Origin: Gemmata palustris
Lineage (GTDB): Bacteria; Planctomycetota; Planctomycetia; Gemmatales; Gemmataceae
Length of the DNA stretch: 64,000 bases
Assembly (NCBI RefSeq): GCF_017939745.1
Contig: NZ_JAGKQQ010000001.1
Location: forward strand, 4,278,001 to 4,342,000
Direction of reading: 5' to 3'
Below the pieces are notes generated by a model that saw only the letters and a program-made list of their open reading frames with translations, did no database searches and was not told where the DNA came from. Shown piece after piece: positions 1 through 8,800 of the stretch. Made by a program: the position numbers and the translations under genes. Every line of letters starts with the position of its first letter. Within the stretch, counting starts at the first letter, position 1.

Positions 1-1931
1 TTCCCGGGCGCCTCCGTGCTGCCGACGAACCGCGTGCCGAGAGTTTGGGCGATCTTTTCCAGCCGCGCCTGCGTGCCGTCCTTCTTGACGATAAAGAACA
101 TCCCGGCGGGGTGCTTCACGCCATCGGCGGTGAACGGCTCTTTCAGGCGCTGAACTTCCTCACCTGCTGCAAGCAACTGGTTCATTGCGCGGAACGCATC
201 GTTGGTGTTCGAGCGGAGGAAAAATCCGACCACTCCGTTCGCGTCGAGCACCTTGGCCGGCGGAGGCGGGATCTCGTCTTTCAGTTCCTCGAAGGGACCG
301 GTGAAGCCCTCCAGAACACGATCGAACTGCACCCCCATCTGGAACGCGAGCGTATAGCCCGCGGCATCATAGGGTGGTGTCGGCGGCGCGCCGGGGTACG
401 CGAAGTCGTCCGGGTGGTCCTGCGGCTCGAACATATCCAGCACGTGCGCGCGGACCGCCTGCGCCGACTTCACCATGTAGGAACCGGCCGGATACTTCTT
501 CCCACCCACCTCGAACGCACTTGTAGCACGGTGTACCCGCACCCCAGTACCGATGAGGGCGTTGACGAACTTGGTGGCCGTCAGGAAGTCGGGCTGATCG
601 GCCGGGACGATGTACCCGCGGGCGTCGCGCTTCGCAGGGTCGCGGAAGAACTTCTGGAACGCATCCGCGCCGCGTGCGCCCTTCGCCGCGGCGACCACCT
701 TGGGCGTGACGGTCCAACTGTCCTTGTTGCCGCGTTCGGTGGCGTTCTTGCCCATCAGCCAAATGTTGTACAGCAGTTGTTCGCGGTGCCGGGATGCGTA
801 ATCGAACACGGCCTTGTTCGCGGTGACGGAGTATTCGACCGACCGGCGGAAGTGCCACTCTTGCGGCGCGACCGGGCTGAGCAGGTCGGCCTTCGGGAGC
901 TGCATCGCGGGGTTGAACGGGACGCGGATCGGGGTCGGGCTGCCGATAGTCTCGGTGAGCAGCCCGATCATGTTGTGGAAGTACGCGGTGGTGCGGAGCC
1001 CGCCATTAAACCACGTCGAGTACCGCGCCCCGGAGCGGGTCGTCGCGCCGGGCTTGTCTTCGACCAGGAACCGCTGCATCATCGCCGCCCCGACCGCGTC
1101 GATGCCGCTGACCACGAGCGGGTCGAAGTTGTAGTTGAACGGGTCGCGGAACGGCGGGCAGAACAAAACCGTACCGGGCGGGCCGGTCTGGTGGTGGTTG
1201 TACACGATTTGCGGGAGCCACTCGCGGTACATCACGCGGTTCATGTTCCGCGTCTCGGCCTGGGTGTTGGCGTAGAAGTCGCGGTTGTTGTCGTGCCCGA
1301 TGTACTTCTGGTACAGCCGCGGCAGCCCGCCGAGCGACCGCTTCTTCGGGTCTTTATCGCGCATGTACCAGTCGGCCACGAGGTCGTGCCCGTCCGGGTT
1401 CGCGTGGACGAACAGGATAATCACGTCGTCCAGCACGCGGAGCGTCTCGGGATCGGTTCCGCTGACCATCTGGTAAACGGTCTCGGCCACAGCCTGCGCG
1501 CACAGTACCTCGCTCGCGTGCAGCCCGCCGTCGATCCACACGACGGCCTTCCCTCCGGCCGCCAGCTTCTTCGCCGCCTCGGACGTGATCCCGTCGGCAT
1601 TCGCCAGATCCCGCGCGATGGTCTGGTAGCGCGACAGGAGCTTGTGGTTGGCCGGGGACGTCACGACTGCCATCAGTTGCGGGCGCCGTTCCTCTGTGCG
1701 CCCGATGTCGACCACCTTGATGCGGTCGGACTCCTTCGCGAGCTTGGCGAGGTACGCGGCGTACTGTTCGTAGTTGGCGAGGGAGTAATCGTCGCCCAGG
1801 TTAAAGCCGAAGTGCGTCTTCGGAGTGGTGACCTTCGGCGCGACCGGTTCCGCAGCACGCGCCGCGCCGCCGGGGTAGAGGAAGGCGGTTCCGATCGCGA
1901 GCGCGAGCGGAACCAAGAAACGTGAGGCCAT
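1..1931 (-). CDS. M14-family zinc carboxypeptidase, secreted (3' end outside window)
   Basis: Reading the minus strand from the ATG at 1931 gives one open frame of about 643 residues that runs off the left edge. It begins with a signal peptide (MASRFLVPLALAIGTAFLYP, then an Ala-rich cleavage region ending ARAAEP). The motif GGLHASEV places the zinc ligands H138 and E141 of the M14 HxxE signature, and the text between (FVHANPDGHDLV, NNRDFYANTQAET) is typical of M14 metallocarboxypeptidases. The expected role is removal of C-terminal residues from peptides outside the cytoplasm. The large open frame on the opposite strand over the same bases is only a shadow, since it lacks any recognisable domain. 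Next gene downstream of its start is another secreted peptidase on the same strand, 385 bases upstream. Confidence in the family is high; substrate unknown. Confidence 0.9.
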   Translation of the reverse strand, partial: MASRFLVPLALAIGTAFLYPGGAARAAEPVAPKVTTPKTHFGFNLGDDYSLANYEQYAAYLAKLAKESDRIKVVDIGRTEERRPQLMAVVTSPANHKLLSRYQTIARDLANADGITSEAAKKLAAGGKAVVWIDGGLHASEVLCAQAVAETVYQMVSGTDPETLRVLDDVIILFVHANPDGHDLVADWYMRDKDPKKRSLGGLPRLYQKYIGHDNNRDFYANTQAETRNMNRVMYREWLPQIVYNHHQTGPPGTVLFCPPFRDPFNYNFDPLVVSGIDAVGAAMMQRFLVEDKPGATTRSGARYSTWFNGGLRTTAYFHNMIGLLTETIGSPTPIRVPFNPAMQLPKADLLSPVAPQEWHFRRSVEYSVTANKAVFDYASRHREQLLYNIWLMGKNATERGNKDSWTVTPKVVAAAKGARGADAFQKFFRDPAKRDARGYIVPADQPDFLTATKFVNALIGTGVRVHRATSAFEVGGKKYPAGSYMVKSAQAVRAHVLDMFEPQDHPDDFAYPGAPPTPPYDAAGYTLAFQMGVQFDRVLEGFTGPFEELKDEIPPPPAKVLDANGVVGFFLRSNTNDAFRAMNQLLAAGEEVQRLKEPFTADGVKHPAGMFFIVKKDGTQARLEKIAQTLGTRFVGSTEAPG

Positions 1932-2048
1932 TGGCAGGAACCTCGGTGTGTGGGAGTTCGACCGGTCCCTCTATGAGAAGGGACGCGGCCGGCGAAACAG
2001 GTATGCGTTAGCTCGAGCGAGTCGGCTTAGCACAAGCACAGCACCTCC

Positions 2049-2280
2049 CGGCCTCTCGCAACGGCTTGCAAACGTGGGCGCCGATTCCGCTTTGGTTTTT
2101 GCCCTCTCCCCTTGCGGGAGAGGGTGGTGAGGCTTTGCGAACCGGGTGAGGGGTAACGTCCCGAGTGTGGAAGCAACCCCTCACCCCGCCGCGAAGCGCG
2201 ACGGCCCTCTCCCGCAAGGGGAGAGGGCAAAAAACCAAAAACGCTGGCGCCCCACGTTTGCAATTCGTTGACAGAGGCCG
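2049..2280. repeat. Large imperfect palindromic repeat, copy A
   Basis: The two halves are inverted copies: outer arms cggcctct...gcaaacgtggg at the left and its complement at the right, then a core starting gccctctcccc and ending ggggagagggc (2101-2228). The whole 232 bases can fold into one long hairpin. A second copy lies at 30193-30415. It sits between two minus-strand peptidase genes. No open frame of interest is present; it looks like a non-coding, possibly MITE-like or REP-like element. Confidence 0.85.
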
Positions 2281-2315
2281 GCTACAGAAAACAATCGAAC
2301 CGAGACCGCATGAGA

Positions 2316-5129
2316 CTACTTCGCCTTCGCGCTCTTCACGTACAGGTCGAGCCACGCGAGCCACCGCGCCCACATATCGAGGTTAGTCTCGCGGGCGATC
2401 GGCCCGTGGCCCTCATACGGGTACATGTACAGCGCCGCGGGCTTGCCCAGCCCGTCGAGCGCGGCGAACAGCGCCTCCGAGTTCATCGGGTGCGTGCCCA
2501 CGTTCGCGTCCTCCATGCCGTGGTACATCAGCAGCGCGCCGTTGATCTGGTTCGCGCGCAACAGCGGCGACATTTCCAGGTAGGTCTCGCGGGCGTCCCA
2601 GAGCTGCCGGCGCTCGGACTGGAACGACATACTGGTGAGCGTGCGGTTGTAGCACCCATCCCCGGCGATCCCGGCTTTGAAGAACGGCGTGTGCGCCAGC
2701 GCGTTGGCCGTACTGAACGCCCCGTAGCTGTGCCCGCCGCACGCGAGCCGGTCCCGGTCGATGAGCCCACGCTTGTCGCACTCGTCGATCGCGGCCCACA
2801 GTCCGTTCCGCAGGTCCGGGACGTAGTTGTCGTTCATCCGCCCGGTCGGGCCGACGATCGGCACGTCCGGCTCGACCACCGCGTACCCGGCCAGTGTGAG
2901 AATCGCGACGCTCCGCGGCGCCGGCCCGGTGTAGCGCCCGGCCGTCGCCCCGGGACCGGTGCCGGTGCCGCCGCGACCGGCCTTGGCGTCGTAGTCGGCC
3001 TGGTCCGCGTACTCGCGCGGGTAGATCCAGAACAGCGCCGGGAGCTTGCCCTCGGCCTTGGGCGACCGCGTCACCTTCACCCAGAACTTGATCCCGTCCG
3101 CCCGGGTCGCGCGGAAGCGCTCGGTCTTCAGTTCGTGGAACCACGCGCTCTTTTCCACGTTGTCGGTCAACTTCGTCGCCTTCCCGGTGCCGACGTCGGT
3201 CACGTAGGAGTTGGGCACGACGTTCGATTTCTGCCGCGTGGTGAACACGTACTTGACGTCGTCACCGTCCACGCCGTCGACCGTTTCGAGCACATCGGCC
3301 TTGCCCTCGAACACGCGGGTCTTCTTGCCGGTCTTGATGTTGACGGCGTCGATGTACGGCTTCGGGAACGCACCCTCCCCGGCGCCGCGGGCGCGCTCGG
3401 TGCCCGAAAGGTAAACGGTACCGGTGTTCGACACGCGGACTACGTTCACTGCGCCGAGCGGACGAGCCAATAGTCCAAGACCAACCGTCGCTCCGCCGCG
3501 CCCCGCGCCGGGCTGTTCGTCATCGGCGTCCTCGTTGTCACTGTCGCCGCCGTCCTTCTTGGCTGGCGGTTCGTCCTTCTTCGGTGTGGCGAAATCGGAA
3601 CCGCCGCGCGAGATCACGTAAGTCGTCTTGGGATTGGCGACATCGATCGCGGTGATCTGCCGTTGCGCGTCCACAGTTTGCGAGATGAACAGCCAGTGCC
3701 CGTCGGCGGAATACTGTGCCCCCACGATCCGGTTCGGCGACTCGTACACGACCTTCGCGTCGTCCTTCCCGAACGGCGGGAGCCACTGCATGACGCGGTC
3801 CTTGCGCACCGCTTTCGTGTCGTCCTTCTTCGCATCGTCCTTCTTGGCATCCTTGGCAACGGGTTCGAGTTGCAAGAACGACATCCCCTTCCCGTCCGGG
3901 CGCCACGAGAGATCACGCTTGGCGTCCGGGTCGAACGGTTCGGGCGCGACCGTCGGCGCGTCGTCCGGGTTCGTTGGGTTCACCGGCGGCGTGGGCGCAG
4001 GCTGCGTCGGGTCCGGCACCGGCTGGGTGCCGCCCGTGCCGCGTGCGCCCTTCGTTAGCCCGCCCTTGGGGAACGGCGGTTGCGTGGGGGTCGTCGCCGG
4101 GGTCACCACGGGCGGCGTCTCGGTCTCGCGCAGGTTGCGGTCGGACAGTGTTACCAGCGACTTGCCGGACTTGTCCCAGATGCTCTCCTGCGTGCCAAAC
4201 CGTTGGAAGGGTGCGTAGTACGAGAACGGCTTCTTCACGGTCGCCACGCGGAACTGTTTTTCGTTCGGCGACGCACTGACGCTGCGGACCATCGCCGGTT
4301 CCCCGATCGGCGTGACCGCGCCGTCTTCGACGCCGACGACCGCGACCTGACCGGTGAGCAGGTGTTCGAGCAACTGCATCTGGTACGGCGATTCGAGCAG
4401 GTACCGGTACGTGCGCGACGGGTCTTTGCCGTCTCGCGCGATTCGGACCTTCGGCTCGGTCGCGATCCCGGGCTTCGGCACCGGCCGCTTTCCTCCATCC
4501 GGCAACAGCACTGTGTGGATGCGCTTGCCGTCCGGGGACCACTGGAACGCCGTCACGAGGGTCGCGAGCACCGGCGTTTGCGTCACCTTCCGGCACGCGC
4601 CGGTTTCAGTGTCGGCGACGCAGATGTGCGTGGCGTCCGGGAACAGCGCGAAGAATGCCAGTTTGGAACCGTCCGGGGACCATGCGGGACTCGCAATCCG
4701 CGCGCCCGACGGCACCCGCACGGGCACGGTGCGGCGCTCGGCCGGGAAGAACAGATCAAGCGCTTCCGCGCTGCCCACCCACAGCTCGCGCGAGCGGCAC
4801 GCGACCGGATCGAAGGCCATCTCCGCGAGGTGGACGCAGGGCGCCCCGAGGCGCTCGACCGGCGGCAACGGGTCGCGCTTGGCGATCAGGAACTTGCGCC
4901 CGTCCGGGCTCAGGTTCGTAAGGGCCACGATCTCCCCGCGGGACGCGAGAACCGCGTCGGCGATCTCCTTCGGCGGGAGCAGGTACGTCTCGCGCCCTAA
5001 CGGTGCGAGCGCGGCCGCGGTGCCGGCGGAACGGGGAGCGGGTGCGGGCTCGGCAGCCCTCAGCAGCCCGGCCAGGGCGATCAGACCGACGCACGCGGCC
5101 GACCGGCGGAGGAAGCGGTTCCCTCGCAT
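2316..5129 (-). CDS. S9 family prolyl-oligopeptidase-like serine peptidase, secreted
   Basis: A 937-residue protein. I chose the ATG at 5129 because it is followed by a clear signal peptide (RGNRFLRRSAACVGLIALAG, cleavage near LLRAAEP); the longer frame adds 39 residues with no such character. The N-terminal part contains beta-propeller (TolB/WD40-like) segments such as SPAWSPDGSKLAFF and FQWSPDGKRIHT. The C-terminal alpha/beta hydrolase domain has the nucleophile motif GHSYGAF (S801), Asp in GMEDANVG (D874) and His in YEGHG (H908), the complete S9 triad. Two low-complexity insertions interrupt the propeller: a Pro/Thr/Gly stretch around residues 345-400 and a Lys/Asp-rich stretch after it. 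Expected to cleave peptides outside the cytoplasm. It stands alone, with a 186-base palindrome-containing spacer region downstream. Confidence 0.93.
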   Translation of the reverse strand: MRGNRFLRRSAACVGLIALAGLLRAAEPAPAPRSAGTAAALAPLGRETYLLPPKEIADAVLASRGEIVALTNLSPDGRKFLIAKRDPLPPVERLGAPCVHLAEMAFDPVACRSRELWVGSAEALDLFFPAERRTVPVRVPSGARIASPAWSPDGSKLAFFALFPDATHICVADTETGACRKVTQTPVLATLVTAFQWSPDGKRIHTVLLPDGGKRPVPKPGIATEPKVRIARDGKDPSRTYRYLLESPYQMQLLEHLLTGQVAVVGVEDGAVTPIGEPAMVRSVSASPNEKQFRVATVKKPFSYYAPFQRFGTQESIWDKSGKSLVTLSDRNLRETETPPVVTPATTPTQPPFPKGGLTKGARGTGGTQPVPDPTQPAPTPPVNPTNPDDAPTVAPEPFDPDAKRDLSWRPDGKGMSFLQLEPVAKDAKKDDAKKDDTKAVRKDRVMQWLPPFGKDDAKVVYESPNRIVGAQYSADGHWLFISQTVDAQRQITAIDVANPKTTYVISRGGSDFATPKKDEPPAKKDGGDSDNEDADDEQPGAGRGGATVGLGLLARPLGAVNVVRVSNTGTVYLSGTERARGAGEGAFPKPYIDAVNIKTGKKTRVFEGKADVLETVDGVDGDDVKYVFTTRQKSNVVPNSYVTDVGTGKATKLTDNVEKSAWFHELKTERFRATRADGIKFWVKVTRSPKAEGKLPALFWIYPREYADQADYDAKAGRGGTGTGPGATAGRYTGPAPRSVAILTLAGYAVVEPDVPIVGPTGRMNDNYVPDLRNGLWAAIDECDKRGLIDRDRLACGGHSYGAFSTANALAHTPFFKAGIAGDGCYNRTLTSMSFQSERRQLWDARETYLEMSPLLRANQINGALLMYHGMEDANVGTHPMNSEALFAALDGLGKPAALYMYPYEGHGPIARETNLDMWARWLAWLDLYVKSAKAK

Positions 5130-5896
5130 GACACGGTTCCTGATTGGGTGAATTAAGAGGTGCGGCCCGAGGAGAGCGAGACGGGCCACCGGATGTGAAA
5201 CTTGTTGTAGCCGTTTGAAGATGTTCGGAAGAGTGCGCTGTGCCACTCACATCACGCTCTCATAATTCCCGTCGGGCAAGGCCACGGCCGAACTTGCAAC
5301 AGAGATTGGGGACGGAGTTTGTTTCGCCGCCGGATGGAGGTGCCAGGACCGCGACGGCCGCCGCGTGCTGACTGGTCATTATGGGCGACCAGTTTCGTCG
5401 ATACCTGGCCGCTCAGTTGACACCCGCGCCGTCACTGAGGCGTTGACCTCAGCCAGAATGCGATGGGCCGCCGATAGAGCAGATCGCAGATTATTGGGTG
5501 GTAGAAACCGGACACTGCGGCATCCTATTCGAGAAGGCCCATCGGGTCGTTCTTCACAGAGCCCCTGTAAACCCGCCGGACCACAGGTCGAGTCAATTTG
5601 CGCTCAAATTGCTGTGATTTCCCGGTCCGTATCTGCTACGCACGTACTTATTATTCCAGTGCTACGACTATTTCCTGCGTCTGTTCCTGAACATTCGCGC
5701 GAGATCAAAATGTTGTCACTTCTTTACCCATGTTGACGGGAATTTACACGGCCAGTCCCTTCAATCGCGCGTGGCGTGAACTAGGGTCCGGGCAGACTCG
5801 GATTTTTGAGAGTCTACTCCCCCTTCCGATTGCGGGATTGCTGCCAACATTTAATGCCAGCAAGCCCGCAGTCGTGCCCAAAAGTAGTTGACAAAC
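5130..5896. other. Long intergenic region, no gene recognised
   Basis: This 767-base gap lies between the divergent S9 peptidase and the large extracellular protein, so it should carry both promoters. An open frame at 5365-5736 (+) has no recognisable domain, no convincing ribosome site and a composition unlike the neighbouring genes. The part around 5590-5720 is noticeably less GC-rich than its surroundings. I see no repeat of the families found elsewhere in the window. Confidence 0.5.
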
Positions 5897-8800
5897 ATGA
5901 ACTGGATTGACTCGATTCGGCGCCGGCTCCATATCGCGACCCGCCCCAACCGAAAGACCCGCCGGGCGTTCCCGCCCCGCCTCTCGCTGACCCACCTGGA
6001 AGACCGGACCGTCCCCACCACGCTGACGTGGACCGGCACCGTCGATGCGAACTGGAGCACGATCGGCAACTGGTCCGGCGGCGGCGCGGGGGAAGAAGTC
6101 CCGAATTCCTCCGACGACGTGCTGATCTTCGCGTCCGCGCCCGTGCGCCTCGCCAGCGCGAACGACATCACCTCGCTGTCCGTCGATGAGATCCAGTTGA
6201 GCGCTTCGGGCTACGCCCTGTCCGGCGCGGCGGTCGCCCTTGCCACGGGACTGACCGACACGACCGCTACCGGTACCAATACAGTCGCCCTCTCGCTCGG
6301 GGGGGCCGGCGCGGTCACCAAATCGGGCGCCGGCACCCTCGCGCTCTCCGGGACCAGCACCTACGCTGGCGCCACGACCATCAACGCGGGCGTGCTGCGG
6401 GTGGACGGCACGATCACGAGCGCGGTGACCCTCGCGGGCGGCACGTTGAGCGGCTCGGGCACGGTCAATAGCCCGGGGATCACGGACACCGCGGCGTCGG
6501 TCGTCGATCCGGGGACGGTGGGCGGCTCTGGAATCCTGACGTACTCGAACGCGACCGGGCTCACCCTCACGACCTCCTCGATCCTCCACATCGACCTCAA
6601 CGGGTCGACCGTCGGCACGGGCTACGATCAACTGAAACTCACCAACGGGTCCGCCCTGTTCAACCCGAACGGCGCGACCCTGGACATCGGCCTCGGCTAC
6701 CTGCCGACAGTGAATACCAGCTTCCAGATCGTCTCGCAGACGATCTCCTCCGCGATCACCGGGCGGTTCAACGGCATCAGCCAGTTCGGTAGCCTGGCGG
6801 TCGGTCCCGTGACGTTTTCGGTCGGATACTTCAGTTCGGGCGTGACCCTGACGGTCACCTCCGTCAACGTCCAGACCTCCACCTGGGACGGCGGGGGTAC
6901 GACCGACAACTGGTCCGACGCCGCGAACTGGGTCGGGAACGCCGCGCCTTCGCAATTCGATGCGCTCGTGTTCCCGACCGGCGCCCAGAGGCTCACGAAC
7001 GTCAACGACCTCGCCGGCCTTCAATTCTCTTCGCTGACCATCGGCGGCGCGGGCTACACTTTGAGCGGCAACGCGCTCGACCTCGCGGGGAGCCTGCTGG
7101 CCACTTACGCATCGGGAAGTTCGGCGGTTGCGCTGCCCATTTCATTGCACTCGTCGAGCACGTTCGACGTTACCACGGGCGGAACTCTGGTCGCCAGCGG
7201 CGCGATCTCGGGCACCGGTTTCGGCGTTACCAAGATCGGCGGGGGCACGCTCCAGTACGCGGGGGCTTTGGCCAACTCGTACACGGGTGCGACCACCGTC
7301 AACGCCGGGCGGCTCGAACTCAACAAGACGGCCGGCGTGAACGCGTTCGCGGGGAACTTGGTCGTCGGCAACAGCTCCGGCACCGACGACGCGGTCGCGC
7401 TCCTGGCCTCGAACCAGATCCCCGACGCCGCGACCGTGACCGTCAACGACGGGGCCGTGCTCGGCCTGAACAACTTCGATGACCAGATCGGCACCCTGAC
7501 CATGACCGGGGCCACGGTCGCCACCGGCACCGGGACGCTCACCCTGGGCGACAACGTCACCACCAACTCCGCCGCCACCACCTCCGTCATCTCGGGCAAC
7601 CTGGACCTGGGCGGGGCGACCCGCACCTTCACGGTCGGCAACAACTCCAACCTCGACCCCGACCTCTCGATCACGGCCAACATCAGCGGGACCGGCGCGG
7701 GGCTCATCAAGGCGGGGGCGAACAGCCAGCTCCTGCTCTCGGGGAACAACACCTACGACGGCATTACCACGATCACCGCGGGGGCCATCGAGATCGCCAG
7801 CGATAACGCCCTGGGCTCGTCGTCAGCCGGGACGGTCGTCAACAGCGGGTTCTCACTGGCCTTGCTGGGCGGAATCACGGTGCCAGAGCCGATCACCATC
7901 AGCGGCGCGGGGTTCGGCGGGTTGGGGGCGGTCTTCAACGGGAGCGGCAACAATACAATCTCCGGCGCGATCACGCTGGGGGCCAATAGCACCATCGGCT
8001 CGCTCAGCGGCACCCTGACGTTCAGTGGCGTGATCTCCGATGGCGCCAGCAGCTTCGCCCTCACCAAGGTCTGCGCGGGAACGGTTGCCCTGACAAGCGC
8101 GAACACCTACGACGGCGGGACGACTATCACGAACGGCCTCAACGGGGGCGGCGCCCTCGCAATCAGCGACGGCTCGGCACTCGGAACGGGCCTAGTAACG
8201 GTCGCCAGCGGCGGGTCGCTGGACCTGAGTGGCGGGATCACGCTGGCCAACACGATCAATCTTAACGGCGTCCCTGTTACTAACCGGAGCAAGATCAACA
8301 GCGTCTCGGGAGGCAACACCATTCAGGGCGACATCGGGATCACCGGTGCCAATAATGAGTCCTTCGATGTGGCCGGGGGGACGACGCTGACGGTCACCGG
8401 GGTCATCAGTGGCGCGGTCGACTTCGATAAGAACGGCACCGGCACGCTGACCCTCACGGGCACCAACACGCACACCGGGAACGTGAACGTCGGCGACGGC
8501 GCGCTGATCGTCAACGGCTCGCTCGCCACCAGCAACGCAGTATTCGTCGACGGCGCCCTCGGCGGCTCGGGCACGGTCCCCGCGGTGACGATCTCGAGCA
8601 TCGGCACCCTCTCCCCGGGCAACTCGCCCGGCACGTTGCACACGGGCGCCCTCGCGTTCACCGACGGCGGCTCGATCTACAGCGCCGAGCTCAACGGGCC
8701 GACCGCCGGCACCCAGTACGATCAGATCAACGCAACGGGCGGCGTTTACCTCTACGGCGCCACGCTCACGCTCTCCATCGGTTACGCGCCCGCCGTTGGG

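Noticed and set aside
45..1925. 626-residue plus-strand open frame at the left edge
   Set aside because: It is the shadow of the M14 carboxypeptidase on the minus strand, which has a signal peptide and zinc motif.
5365..5736. 123-residue open frame in the S9/LEDR intergenic gap
   Set aside because: No domain, no ribosome site and residue composition unlike the neighbouring proteins.
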